DNA of 64,000 nucleotides from Girardinichthys multiradiatus (lineage: Eukaryota > Chordata > Actinopteri > Cyprinodontiformes > Goodeidae), in contig NC_061812.1 of NCBI RefSeq assembly GCF_021462225.1, forward strand, positions 48,775,363-48,839,362. Direction: 5' to 3'. Position 1 is the first letter of the stretch. Each line of letters opens with the position of its first letter. The position numbers and the translations under genes were made by a program. A model generated the notes under the pieces. The model was not told the origin of the DNA and searched no databases. It saw only the letters and a list, made by a program, of their open reading frames with translations. Positions 12,025 through 23,581 of the stretch are shown piece by piece.

Positions 12025-13586
12025 GGTGTATGGGAAGAAACTTGTGCCATCAGAAACTGAATTTGAATTGCTCAGACTGAATCTGTATTTGTGTAATTTG
12101 AAATTAAATGCATTGGTTTGAAAATGAATTTCACTAAACTGAAACTGAATATAATGGTTTAAAACTGAAGTTGTGTGCTTTAAAAATTGCTTTGTTCTGT
12201 TTTGAAAATTCAGTTTGATTACCTTCACTTTCAGGTCTGACATTCAATTTCAGTTCCAAAATTCTGTTTTTTGTGTCACACATTGGGGTTCTAGAAGCCA
12301 CAGATTAATCAAACACAGATTTAATGATTCACGGATGTCATTCACTATTGCTGGGTCCAAATTCAGGACTGCATCCTTTGAAGGATGCATTTGTAGGCCG
12401 ATAACGTCCTGGATGGGGTGACGAATGCTGTCCAATCTCCAAGGTTCCAACAAATACGTCCTTCTTATCCCCATATTTGAAGGATGGGTCCGGTGTATCT
12501 TCCGCGACCCACCCTATCCCATGATTCATTGCGGGTCGAAGTAGATTGTTCAAACGGAAGTAGCAAAGGCCGGAGGAGAGAGAAAAGTTGTGAATAAAAT
12601 TGGATATATTGCGCATTCTGTGAAACAACTGAACTTTTACAATGTTTTTAGATGAGAATGTAGTTGTGTAAACCTAAAATATCTCATCAGTTTTTCAAGA
12701 TATCAGTTAATTACATATGTTAGTGTTTAAGTTGTTGAAAGTTTTGCAAATAAATTAAACAAATGGTATTTGTCATCAATGTATTTTATCTAGTGTTAGA
12801 TTTCTATATCTATGAAAACAAAACATATGTTCAACATTTTAAATGGCTGAATAATGAACAAGATAATAAAACAATAACATTTTAAAACAAAACAGCATTA
12901 TAAGCCATCAGCAATATGTTAAAGGGTAAATAAAAACCGTGTAGTCATTTACAGTAGAGACAGCGTTATTAACCTTCAGGCTCCATTTGTTCGGACTCAC
13001 AGCTCTGCGCTTCACGTTAACACGGTTGCTAGGAAACAGAAGTTACGTTGAGGTAAAGGCAAGAGAAAAGCAGACCGACGTAACACCAGCAGCACACTAT
13101 GCTAATCTGGCATGTTTAGCTAACAACTACAGGTAGCATAAGTGTTACTGTTTGACCATCATTTGTTTACATGACTTCTTATAGATGCTCATTTGACCTG
13201 GTGATTAACATCCGCCAAGTTCATGTAGCTGCACTGCTGCAGCTCAACATGCCGTAAAGGAAGTTTCACCCGATGTGAAACGTAAATCAATGAATCTGTG
13301 TTTAATTAATCTGTGGCTATCCTCAAGGATCCGGATGTGTGACACAAAAAACTGAATTTTGAAACTGAAATTGAATTACAGATCTGAAAGTGAAAGTAGT
13401 CAAAATGAATTTTTAATACAACAAAATACATTTTAAAAGCAAATTAATTCAGTTTCAAACCTTACTATTCAGTTTAGTGAAATTCATTTTCAAACCAATG
13501 CATTTTATTTCAAATTACACAAATACAAAATCAGTCAGAGCAATTCAAATTCAGTTTCTGATGGCACAAGTTTCTTTCCATACACC
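12025..13586. mobile_element. Non-autonomous element with about 300-bp terminal inverted repeats
   Basis: The stretch 12025-12330 recurs in reverse complement at about 13282-13586, with roughly 300 bp of strong similarity (for example AACTTGTGCCATCAG against CTGATGGCACAAGTT). The 950-bp interior has no transposase. It contains a GC-rich block around 12355-12570, itself palindromic in places, and a promoter-like tract at 12985-13110. It is a non-autonomous DNA element of unknown superfamily inserted in the hAT relic. The exact ends and target duplication are unclear. Confidence 0.65.
13025..13037. promoter_or_regulatory. Possible RFX X-box-like site
   Basis: GTTGCTAGGAAAC resembles the imperfect palindrome bound by RFX-family factors. 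It lies within the non-autonomous element, near a tract with CpG dinucleotides. Sequence resemblance only; no other support. Confidence 0.25.
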
Positions 13587-13612
13587 GATGTTTTTTGTAA
13601 TTGCTCTGTATA

Positions 13613-14180
13613 TGTTATGATTTGGGGTTGTTTGGTTTTTGGTTTCTGTTTTTTTCTTATGTTTTTCACAGTTAAGGTTTTGACTCGTTCTTTTGTTTAT
13701 TCTTCTTCTTAGATTTTGAATCATGTTTCTGTTATTTTCCTGGTCATGCTTTAGTTTTGTCGTCTTGTTCATGTTTTGTCAAGTTTGGTTTTCGGATCTG
13801 GTTATGCTTTTGTTTCATGTTTTTTCTAGTTTCTGTTAGTTTGTGTTCAAGAGTCTCTGTTTTTGCCGCAGCCACGTTTTGTTCTGTCTGTCAATTAAGT
13901 TTATTCGGTTCACCTGCCCAAACTAATCTGTCTGCTAGCTCCACCTGGTTTTCACTCCATATATATACACACCTGTTCTGTCATTCATTGCGGAAACATT
14001 TTTCATGCTCAAGTCTTGTTTTCGGATCATGACATGTCTGTCTCGCCTGCTCGTTTGTTGTTTTGTTCCTGCCTCCTGCTGTGAGTGAGTTTTTGTTTTT
14101 TGTCATTAAAACCTTTTTACTTACCGACATGCTGCCTTCTAGTCTGCATTCTGGGGTCCTATATCAAGTAAGCCCTAACA
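13613..14180 (+). repeat. Solo LTR of an LTR retroelement (568 bp)
   Basis: Begins TGTTATGATT and ends CCCTAACA, giving TGTTA/TAACA inverted tips. It is flanked by a perfect 5-bp repeat GTATA (13608-13612 and 14181-14185). A TATA-like run lies near 13958 and an ATTAAA poly-A-type signal near 14105, in the order expected for a plus-strand LTR. No internal region is attached. It sits just outside the right inverted repeat of the 12025-13586 element and inside the hAT relic. Confidence 0.85.
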
Positions 14181-14494
14181 GTATAATTTAATGACACCTA
14201 GTTTATGCAATGCACTTTAAATAATCAATTCTTTAGTAAACCTTACTTGAATCTAGACTTTTTGGCCTATGAGATGATCTCAGTAATATACATTCCAAGC
14301 TGAACTCATGCAGCAATTTGCTGAAGCATGAATTTATTTCATTTCTTGTTTTATAACCATAATAATTTATTTGAACAACAGCAACAGAGCTTAGCGCCAC
14401 TTGCACTGTTCCACGTTTTCTCTCTCTGTACCTAGATGGTGCCTGCCTGCAGTACCGAAGGTCTCTACCAGAGATGTCTGTCCATCTCATCATA

Positions 14495-14576
14495 AATGTT
14501 GTGGTTTAACCTGAGGTGTTTCACATGGTTTGTTGCGTTGCCACAAATTTCCACAAACATCACAAACCACGGCTGT
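14495..14576 (-). pseudogene. Possible BED/hAT zinc-finger remnant
   Basis: The minus strand reads AVVCDVCGNLWQRNKPCETP and then KPQHL. The CxxC, followed after a gap by a His-Leu, is reminiscent of BED-type fingers at the N-terminus of hAT transposases. Its position inside the hAT relic fits. The second half of the finger is poor, so this is tentative. Confidence 0.3.
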
Positions 14577-14908
14577 TAGCGAAGCTGAAATAGCTCCACA
14601 CATGACTCCATTTACGCTCTGCTATCATGTCTGAGTGACTGACTAACTGAGCAGCAGTGGTATTCTGCTTTGCATCACACACTTACCCAACCGTAAGGAA
14701 AAGTAATTCCCACCAACCGGAGAATTTAGACAAGATCTCAAAAGCTTAGTTTCTTTCAACTGTGTTCCTGTAATTATTATCTCAAATGACTTAAGTATCA
14801 AAAGGATACATTTTTTCATTTGGAAATCGATTTTAGAGCATAAAAATCTGGTATCGAAGGTATCAGTATTTCAGTATCAATCTGCGCACAACTATTGACT
14901 GGTCAGAA

Positions 14909-15883
14909 CAGGGGTTCCCAAAAATGTCAGCCTGTGAATCCCAAAATAACAGTACCAGAGACCCCCTAATGGGTCAACCTCGTATTGGCAACCTTACGAC
15001 CCCCTAAAAACACAAATTATTTCACTCTACATTTGTGACGTGCCATGAAAAAAGTAAAAACAAGTCGGTAGAGAGCAAATGGAGAAAAAGAGGACTACAT
15101 AACTTTGGAGAACATTCCTAGTTTCCAGCTGACATTGACCCAAGACGAGGATGACGAATAAAACTTTGGACTGGCGCCAGAGGAGCTACAATGTAAGATA
15201 TCAAAAGCTATTGTCATCACAACATTTGAAGAAGACAGAGACAGCAAAATGGAGAATTCTACACTTTGGACAAAGTCATGTAGCCGCAAACTTTCTCCAG
15301 AGCTCATGTACAAAATATGGATGGATTCTTTAGCAGCAGAAAGCGGCAGGACATGAGAATCATCAGACATCTCATTCTCACTTCTTCTCACAGTTTATAT
15401 TGTGTGCGTGTTACCGTTATATTTGCTGTTTTAATTGTTTGGACAGTTGAATGCTGTTTGTTAAATGCACACATTTATTGTAATTCAGTGCTGAAAATGA
15501 TCTTTACATAGAAAAATAGTGCTGTGAGTTCAATGACAGTGCAATCAGTTGCATTGGAGTTTCTGTTGACAAAACATTGAGGGAGGTGTTGCAGCAAGCT
15601 ATACAAAGTTATTCAAATTGTCTCTTTAATTTATTTGATAAATAAATATAGAGTGAAATAATTTAATGGTATATTTAATTATTTAAGAATGTATTAAATA
15701 AATAAATAGTACAATTAAATTATTTAATAGGTATATTTAATGGTACATTTATTTATTTCATGATATATTTATTTATTACTCCTCAGTGGTCACATTACAA
15801 TGATTCTGAAAATCATCTCGCGACCCCCACTTGGTGTCTTGCGACCCCCTGGGGGGTCTCGAACCCCATTTTGGGAACCCCTG
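14909..15883. mobile_element. hAT-type DNA transposon, 975 bp, probably non-autonomous
   Basis: The ends CAGGGGTTCCCAAAA and TTTTGGGAACCCCTG are perfect inverted repeats of about 15 bp and continue with less similarity. Flanks are a perfect 8-bp duplication GGTCAGAA (14901-14908 and 15884-15891). The subterminal right end is rich in GACCCCC blocks. The plus strand keeps a partly open stretch around 15075-15350 with no recognised domain. The right half is extremely AT-rich (15600-15780). The ends and duplication size assign it to hAT with confidence. Confidence 0.9.
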
Positions 15884-15891
15884 GGTCAGAA

Positions 15892-17254
15892 AAGGGATTG
15901 GATTTTTAGCTTCCCACCTTTAAAAGTCAAGTGTGAGTTGGAATTTTGAAGAACTCTTTAATGTTTATTGTTTAAGCTCTGTTCCAGCTATACCTGATAG
16001 AATAATAAAACTGGAATTCAATCGTGAATAAAGTTAGGTTGTCACAAAAGCAACAGTTCAATCAAATCATGTTTTTCTCTAGCAGTGAGAATCCCTCTGT
16101 GCTTAATTTGAACCACCCAGCTGGTCATCTGTGTTCAAGTTGCAGATGAATTAGTGTAACCCTGAGGTAAAAGGTTAGTTCAAAAGTGCTTCTCTTTCCT
16201 TGAAGCCATCTCAGACTGTAATCCATTCATCTGTTAATTTACTACATGAGGTAAAGAAGATTCAGACAGTATTCACATGTCAGATGTATGTTACTGGAAT
16301 TTTGGTGGGATATTTTCTCCCTGTTCATTTAGCAGTTAAATATTTGTGTCAGACAGCATGAATGAAATAAAATATATGCAGGCCTGCCAGTAAGGGGGGG
16401 ACAAACAGGTCTGCTGAGTAGGGAACATGGCAGGCGCGATGGAGCTGGCTACAGAAGTGTTTGGGGTCTTATGACACTGTACCTCCTGATAGACTGTGTT
16501 GGGCCTGGCAAACCTGTCAGCGGGCTTGGATCGATGGGTATGCAGCTGGAGCCGTTAGCACACAAAATAAGTACTCTAGACTAAATGAATCTCATGCCCA
16601 ATTTACCCAAACGTCAGCACTGATCAGTAGCCAGGGGGATTGTGGCAAGTCATAAAAATCTACTCTTTTATGGTTAAATTATTACTCATTTGTGTTTCAG
16701 GCACTTGTTGTCCCCCTGATCTAGGGGTGTCAGGGATGGCTGTGGCCAAAAGCTGTGTTGCCACTGTATAAGTGAATATGGAGGCAGAAAATATTTAAGA
16801 TCTGTTCAGCTCAACAGAATTTATTCTTACAATAGCATATAGGCTGTTACTTCCTGTAAAATAGAAATTAAATATGACTTTTAGGAACAAGGAACATAAG
16901 GTCATTGAAGTTCCAGGTGAGTAACAAAATCAACAGCATTACATCATTCCTTGACAATAATGTCTTTAACACATACATATGTAAACCGAACCATCATGAA
17001 AACATGTCCACTAACATACTTCTCATAAATAACAGAACTCGACAATGTTATTTGGTTACTAAAATGTCCTGGTTAATTCAACTGCTTCATTATATTAACA
17101 ATAAAATGCATCTTTACAGTGAGTAGCTACTGGTTAACTAACTACTAAATACTAGTAGTTCACCTTGTTCGCTGATGGTGGAGGTTTCTTCCTTAACGAT
17201 AAAATAGAAGAAAGTAAAAAAGCTTCATATCCACAGAGCTGTGCAGTTTGGTGT
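15892..17254. other. Non-coding stretch, nothing recognised
   Basis: No domain-bearing frame, inverted repeat or long simple repeat. Short open frames at 16461-16655 and 16905-17126 resemble nothing I know. Confidence 0.45.
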
Positions 17255-17405
17255 ATGTATGTGTTATGAATAAATAACTGAATCTGACTGCTCTGTTCAA
17301 TTGTTAGGATTAATTGGAATGTATGTACCTGACTTTTGTGAAGTGCCTTGAGACGATATGTGTTGTGAATTGGCGCTATATAAATAAACTGAATTGAATT
17401 GAATT
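17255..17405 (-). repeat. Interspersed repeat R1, head fragment
   Basis: In reverse complement this equals the head of R1 at 54775-54910: an AATTCAATTCAGTTTATTTA start, then a 'gcgccaattcacaacacat' block, 'gtctcaaggc', and 'cagtcaggtacatacattc'. It ends in GAATTGAATTGAATT. Confidence 0.8.
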
Positions 17406-18724
17406 ATGTCTTTCTCCTGTTGTTTCAGGGTGTGGCTGGCACGTGCAGCTGGAGTTCACCAAGGATCACCCGGAGGAGCAGACTCCCCGTGGTGGTTGCC
17501 AGATTGTTTTGCTTGCATCACCGGTAATCAGGCTCTCATCTTTGTGTCTTAGCACCTTGTAGTTCTGACACTTACGTTGCTGTCTCTCTTTGCCAGAAAC
17601 TGGCCTGCTTGTGTGTATCCCTACCCTGGGCTTTTGCTGTCCGCCTCCTTGTTCTTAATGTCTGTCTGGAGGAATTCTTCCTGGATTCCTCTCCCGGTTC
17701 TCCCTGTCGCTCCTTTGGCAGCCCTCCTGGAAAATGTTGCCTGGAAACCTGCCAACCTGAGCTGCTCATTCACCTGCCTGTCCACCATCCAACTTACGAC
17801 CACTCTGTCACACCAACCAGGAGGGAAAAAGCAGAAATGCAAATATAAAATTCAACGATACACCAATCTGATGAAATGATAACTTCAGCTTCTTTGGATA
17901 AACTTTGCCTCCTTCTGCATCTCCTTACTTGTCAACAACAATGTGCTCTCTGCTTCTTCTCATCTTCAACCAGCCTCCAAATATAACAAACATGACAAAG
18001 AGAGAAACAAATAATCTCTTCAAGTTGGTTAGTGTACAGCAAAAAAGGAGTGGGGTCATAAAAGAGCCTTGGAGTCCCCTACACATTAAATCAGTAGAGT
18101 CTGACATGATCTGGTTTTTATGGACACTGAAGCTTCAGTCTGAAGCATAAGCTCTAGCCCACTCTACAACAATTCAAGAGATCCCCACCAAACTATGCAG
18201 TCTGGCACTGTTGATCACACCATCTTAATTAACAAAGACTGCTAGGAAGACTAAAACAGTGAATTTGCCAGTGTTTGCAGTCATTGTCACTGGACACTTT
18301 AAGCAAAGCAGTTTCTGTCTAATGCATTTTATGAAGACCAGAATTTTATTTAAAAGGGCGAGGACAGAGCAGGTTTAGAGGAAAAAAGTGCCTGTGACAT
18401 GCTTTAATCACAAATACAAAAATTAAAAGAAACCTTTTAATATTGAAGAAATTGGGCAGAAATTTACATTGTATTAGGATTAAAGACATGATAAATGACA
18501 ACTGTGACACAAAATAGGCATATTTCGTTGTTAAAATTTGCAAATCCAAAGTCCCCCCAGAGGTGATGTGAAAGGGGAACCCTCTGGTCAGTTATTGTGT
18601 GAGGGTCAATGATCAACTGTTCAGGTAGAGGCCAAGTTGTGTAAAAACAGCGTTGATGGTGAAACTGTGCATTGCAGGTGGTAGCAGTACTGGGTTAGGG
18701 GTTAGGTATATTGCATGTAATATT
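17406..18724. other. No gene recognised; GC-richer block at 17420-17850
   Basis: The block 17420-17850 is richer in C and T and has overlapping open frames on both strands (for example 17577-17879 plus), but none looks like a known protein. It could be an LTR or leader fragment of a retroelement. The remainder is AT-rich. The segment just before 18725 is loosely similar to R1 (around 55225-55257). Confidence 0.4.
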
Positions 18725-18726
18725 TA

Positions 18727-19989
18727 CAGGGGTTGGACAATGAAACGGAAACACTTGTCATTTTAGTGTGGGAGGTTTCATGGCTAAACTGGACCAGCCT
18801 GGTAGCCAGTCTTCAATGATTGCACTTTGCACCAGTAAGAGCAGAGTGTGAAGGTTCAATTAGCAGGGTAAGAGCACAGTTTTTCTCAAAATATTGAAAT
18901 GCACACAACATTATGGATGACATACCAGAGCTCAAAAGAGGACAAATTGTTGGTGCACGTCTTGCTGGCGCATCTGTAACCAAGACAGTAAGTCTTGTTC
19001 AAGAGCCACGGTATCCAGGGTAATGTTAGCATACCACCAAGAAGGACGAACCACATCCAACAGGATTAACTGTGGACGCAAGAGGAAGCTGTCTGAAAGG
19101 GATGTTCGGGTGCTAACCCGGATTGTATCCAAAAAACATAAAACCACGGCTGCCCAAATCACGGCAGAATTAAATGTGCACCTCAACTCTCCTGTTTCCA
19201 CCAGAACTGTCCGTCGGGAGCTCCACAGGGTCAATATACACGGCCGGGCTGCTATAGCCAAATCTTTGGTCACTCATGCTAATGCCAAACGTCGGTTTCA
19301 ATGGTGCAAGGAGCGCAAATCTTGGGCTGTGGACAATGTGAAACATGTATTGTTCTCTGATGAGTCCACCTTTACTGTTTTCCCCACATCCGGGAGAGTT
19401 ACGGTGTGGAGAAGCCCCAAAGAAGCATACCACCCAGACTGTTGCATGCCCAGAGTGAAGCATGGGGGTGAATCAGTGATGGTCTTGGCTGCCATATCAT
19501 GGCATTACCTTGGCCCAATACTTGTGCTAGATGGGCGTGTCACTGCCAAGGACTACCGAACCATTCTTGAGGACCATGTGCATCCAATGGTTCAAACATT
19601 GTATCCTGAAGGCGGTGCCGTCTATCAGGATGACAATGCACCAATACACACAGTAAGACTGGTGAAAGATTGGTTTGATGAACATGAAAGTGAAGTTGAA
19701 CATCTCCCATGGCCTGCACAGTTACCAGATCTAAATATCATTGAGCCACTTTGGGGTGTTTTGGAGGAGCGAGTCAGGAAACGTTTTCCTCCACCAGTAT
19801 CACGTAGTGACCTGGCCACTATCCTGCAAGAAGAATGGCTTAAAATCCCTCTGACCACTGTGCAGGACTTGTATATGTCATTCCCAAGACGAATTGACGC
19901 TGTATTGGCCACAAAAGGAGGCCCAACACCATACTAATAAATTATTGTGGTCTAAAACCAGGTGTTTCAGTTTCATTGTCCAACCCCTG
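18727..19989 (+). mobile_element. Tc1/mariner transposon, DD36E spacing (Incomer-like), 1263 bp
   Basis: The ends CAGGGGTTGGACAATGAAAC and its near reverse complement (GTTTCATTGTCCAACCCCTG with a small difference inside) form the terminal inverted repeats. TA dinucleotides flank both ends (18725-18726, 19990-19991). One transposase gene fills the interior. The size, TIRs and 36-residue spacing between the second Asp and the Glu fit the DD36E group of Tc1/mariner, from family knowledge. The right flank continues directly into R1. Confidence 0.9.
18913..19937 (+). pseudogene. DD36E Tc1/mariner transposase, frameshifted near N-terminus
   Basis: A natural start is the ATG at 18913 (MDDIPELKRGQIVGARLAGA). 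About 7 bp appear to be missing near 18990-19000, in the first helix-turn-helix, which shifts the frame. The remaining 304 codons (19023-19937) are open. They include a second HTH with GRKRKLSERDVR, the first catalytic Asp in FSDESTF, the second in YQDDNAPIH, and Glu in LPDLNIIEPLWG. Thirty-six residues lie between the second Asp and the Glu. The catalytic triad is complete, so only the DNA-binding end is damaged. The last residues GGPTPY are typical of a complete C-terminus. Intact relatives are about 340 residues long. Confidence 0.85.
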
Positions 19990-19990
19990 T

Positions 19991-20130
19991 AGCTCCTTTA
20001 GTCATTTCATCTAGAAAGAAAGAAGAGATAATCTCTGAGACAGTTTTCAAGGTTAGAGTCTGAAAGAGAACACATATAATTAGTTACAGTAAAAGCTCAG
20101 TCAGCTATGTCTAGGAGAGAGACAGGGTTT
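19991..20130 (+). repeat. Interspersed repeat R1, central fragment
   Basis: Closely matches 55258-55400 (AGCTCCTTTAGT, then TTTCATCTAGAAAGAAAGAA, then AGTTTTCAAGGTTAGAGTCT). It begins exactly at the TA flanking the Tc1/mariner element, which implies that the element inserted into an R1 copy. Confidence 0.8.
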
Positions 20131-20239
20131 AACACAAATTGAGAAAAAGGAAAGAAAAGAAAACCAAAAAAAATAAAAACTCTATTTATGTATTTCTCTT
20201 TTTCAAAGGACCTCTATTCAGTTGTGTTTTTCAAGAAGG

Positions 20240-21320
20240 GCTTTAACTCCGTCCAGATTTTACGATCTGAAGCTCTCCTTCTTTCCGGTCCGACTCCCAT
20301 CCTGCAGTCTGCATTGTTAACTCCAGATCCATTTCTTTCTCTGGAATGTCCATGTTGACTCCGAGCTCATGTAATCCAATTGCAGCGGCTTGGGGGTCAT
20401 TATCACCTTTACTTTCCTGTCCTCACAAAAAATCTTCAGTCTTCCTGGATAAAAGATCCGTGACTTTATTTTCCCTTCATTAAGTACTTTGCGTATGTCT
20501 TTATATTTTGCATGTTCCTCGAACACTCAGTTTGTGAAGTCCTCATCAAAATATATCCTTCAATCATTTACTATCTTTGCTCTCCATGCAGCCTGCAGGA
20601 CTTTTGTTTCATGGCATATGATTAAAATTGAACCAGAATAGTTCTGGGCCGGTCCTTTGATCCTGATCTTGGGCCTATCCGATATGCCCTGTCTACGTGG
20701 AGTTCATCTGTCACTTCCAGATTTCCATGAACCATTTCATTTGTTCACAAAGTCAATCATGTTGTTTCCTTCACAGTTTTCTGGAACTGAGTAGATTCTC
20801 ATATTATTTCTCCTGATTTGAATTTCCAGTTCCTCGCATCTGAATTCAAGTTGTTTTTACATTTGAAGGAGCACTTTAGAGGTTTTCATTTCATAATCTT
20901 CACACTGATCAGTTCGCTGTTCAGCTTCATCCATTCTTTTTTTAATACTTGTGAAGTCTCCATGAAGCACATTTAACTCTTCCTTTAATGATCCAAAACT
21001 AACTACAGTTTCAGATTGAAATTCTCTCAGTTCTTTGAGTATTTCAGCCATACCTGAGGATTTAACTGATGAAGGGTCCTCTAATGTCTCCTCTCAATTG
21101 TTAAAAAATTGTTTTGATGTTCATACCTGTTTGTTTGGAAGATTGCTTTTGTTTTTGCTTGGACATTTCTCACTGTCCTTCTTCTCCACTCAATGTCCAG
21201 TGTTTTTCCGTCTTAAAAGCTCTTTGATCCACGGTTACGTCCACTTTTCAGTTAATTGTTTGCAGCAACTTTCACAAACACACTTTCCCCAGTGGCCATC
21301 TTGGAAATATTTCAGCAATA
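20240..21320 (-). pseudogene. L1-type LINE ORF1 relic
   Basis: Reading right to left on the minus strand: an ORF1-like start just inside the 5' end (KMATGESVFVKVAAN at about 21300), then a coiled-coil segment (20857-21051: ELREFQSETVVSFGSLKEEL and KKRMDEAEQRTDQCEDYE). Next comes an RRM-like region with RIYFDEDFT, and then a C-terminal segment (20317-20526: EEHAKYKDIRKVLNEGKIKS, then RRKVKVIMTPK-like residues). This is the domain order of L1/Tx1 ORF1 proteins, which bind the LINE RNA. Stops and frameshifts interrupt it and no ORF2 follows on the left, so it is 3' truncated. Confidence 0.65.
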
Positions 21321-21329
21321 AAGAAAGAA

Positions 21330-23195
21330 AACTATTGTTGGGACAGAAATTGTATAAGAGGAATCAATTTTTACCTTCACTATATGCCAAAATAATTCTT
21401 TATTAGAAAGGTAGCATTATAAATAAAAAAAATAAAAAAAGAAATTGCAATGGCTGTTTTTGTTTTATTCTTTTACTTATTTTAAACACTGAACAATCAT
21501 AACAAAATCAGAACAACAAACCACCCTTAAACAGGAGGTACTACTAGTATGCTGGTAATTTCACCTTGAAATTAAAAACATGTTGAAACATCTTATCCAG
21601 TTTGAACTAAGCAGTGCCCTACAGGCAATTTGTCATAATGTACAACTAAAAGGCATTTCTTATTAGGAAAATAAGTAAAAATACAAGCTAGTTTTAATTC
21701 ATTTGACCTTTACCTTCATGTAAAAGATGATAGTCGAATAGCTTGCTCCAGCTGTTACAGTACAAAATAATATAATATGCACAATGCACCAAGACAGTTT
21801 AAACACCAGGCTGCCCTTATTTAAGCTACTTGTGGTTCTCATTAAACAAGCGGTAGCATATTTAATGCTGTTTATTAAACCATGCCAGGAGTTGCATAGA
21901 AAGCAAATAAAGACTCTCTCTGGCATTCCAGATGACCTCCAATAACCTTCCACTGCTCCAATTAGATAACCAGGAACCAGAAACATTTTCGCACTACTGA
22001 GTAAAAACAAGCAGGCCTGTCTTCAAGCACCTGCGGTCATTATTACCAGCCATTCTTGCATTGTGTGGATAGTATCATCATCAAACCATTTCCAGTTGCG
22101 GTGAGCAAAAAGTGACAAAAACACATTCTCTTCTGGATGAGACTGACGATTACCTCTCACTATCATGTCTTTCATCGGACTGGATGTACCTGATCCTTAG
22201 GTATAAATACATGTACCATTTCACTTGTTATCTAAAAAACCACGTCCTTTAAGATAGAGAATGTTAATAAGAATCACCACATGTGTAACTGTATATACAA
22301 TTAATGTGTTATAGGCACTAAATAACTTATAGCCTACTGAAAACACATTTTATTTAAAAAATATTTGGATTCAGCTTGTAAGAGAAAAGGAAATGCTGAC
22401 ATTTGTCACGAGCTTCTCACCCTCCATAAATATCACACATGATTTCACATATATTCATAAGATAGCAAAGATATTACGTAACATCCTGGAGTGATGAGCC
22501 ATGTGAAACACAGAGTTATGTGTGAGTAAATGACACTCCACTGCTGTGACACAAATGCAGACAAAGAGAGGTGGCAACCTCTTTCATTTTTTGTGCAAGC
22601 AACTTTTTTCCATGTATACCCCTATTTATTTACATGGCACCAACAGAATCTATGTCCCACCCTTCTAGATTGTAGATACGTCTGTTCATTTCAGATTCCA
22701 CACCCTGTCCCCTCTGTGGAAAGGTGGTGTCCTCGTTTTTGCTATTTGTGTTGCAAGGGGTCTCCTCTTTTGCCTGAGGAAAAACAAAATGCATTTAGAG
22801 GCATGTCATGTGTTGACTGTTAATTTATCTTTGGTTTAACATTATATGCTACTGTCAGTTGGATATGTTTTGGACTGCACCTACAGCGACAGATAAGAAG
22901 CTGCAGAGACAGAAGACATATATTCAACACTTTTCTTCCTAGACTCAGCACGGTTACCTGTCCATGCAGAAGCTACTGCACTCAGAGTCGGTCTGCAGCT
23001 TGCATGCACAGCGTCTAGTGGCTGCCCCACTCCTCCTCCTCCATTCAGTCTCGACAGAACGCTTCATACGCAGTGAACCCGGGTAACTGGACATACCATA
23101 TGGTACAGTGTGCCTGCCAACATAATCGGTAGGACATTACCTTGTTAACAAATGTCTTTGTGTCATCAAATGTAATAGCAGTTAACACATAAATA
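21330..23195. other. Non-coding stretch, nothing firmly recognised
   Basis: Open frames at 21699-22010 (minus) and 22530-22823 (plus) encode proteins I do not recognise, without conserved motifs. The tract 22880-23095 is somewhat GC-richer. No repeats or terminal inverted repeats were found. Confidence 0.4.
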
Positions 23196-23202
23196 TAAAT
23201 AT

Positions 23203-23207
23203 GTATA

Positions 23208-23250
<43 letters not shown>
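23203..23250. repeat. Compound (TG)n(TA)n(CA)n microsatellite
   Basis: Runs of TG, then AT, then AC next to each other, ending at the TA that flanks the old Tc1 relic. Confidence 0.95.
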
Positions 23251-23252
<2 letters not shown>

Positions 23253-23581
23253 CTGGTCAAACGTTTTAGAACGCCTTTCTCATTAATGGTTTTCTTTATT
23301 TTTATGACTATTTAGATTATACGTAGATTCTCACTGAAGGCCTCAAAACAGTTAATGAACACATATGCAATTATGTAGTGAATGAAAAATTATTAAAGAA
23401 TTTAACAATTTTTCATTTGCTACATAATTGCAATTATGTAGCAAATCTAAAACACAGGAAATATTTTCTATATTTTATATTTTTAAACTAGCTGCCTTTT
23501 TCTGTGAAGACTCAAATATTAACCCTTGACCGTCTCTCATTGCACCTCTGGAAGGTTCTTTTAAGACTCTTTGGAAAACTA

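Larger units (their letters stand above)
11889..14894. mobile_element. hAT-type DNA transposon relic, holding nested elements
   Basis: The left end TAGTGATGTTTGGTACC and the reverse complement of the right end TAGTTGTGCGCAG agree at the tips, and both ends carry GATACC-rich subterminal repeats. The flanks are CTGACTGG (11881-11888) and TTGACTGG (14895-14902), an 8-bp target duplication with one mismatch, diagnostic of hAT. No long transposase frame remains. Inside lie an inverted-repeat element (12025-13586) and a solo LTR (13613-14180). A zinc-finger-like remnant on the minus strand near 14495-14576 may be the start of its transposase. Confidence 0.75.

Noticed and set aside
17577..17879. 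100-codon plus-strand frame as a gene
   Set aside because: Overlapping frames on both strands have equal quality, no family motif is present, and the composition resembles LTR or leader DNA.
23045..23260. Minus-strand frame with YIYIYIYI repeats
   Set aside because: It is a translation of the TA/TG microsatellite.
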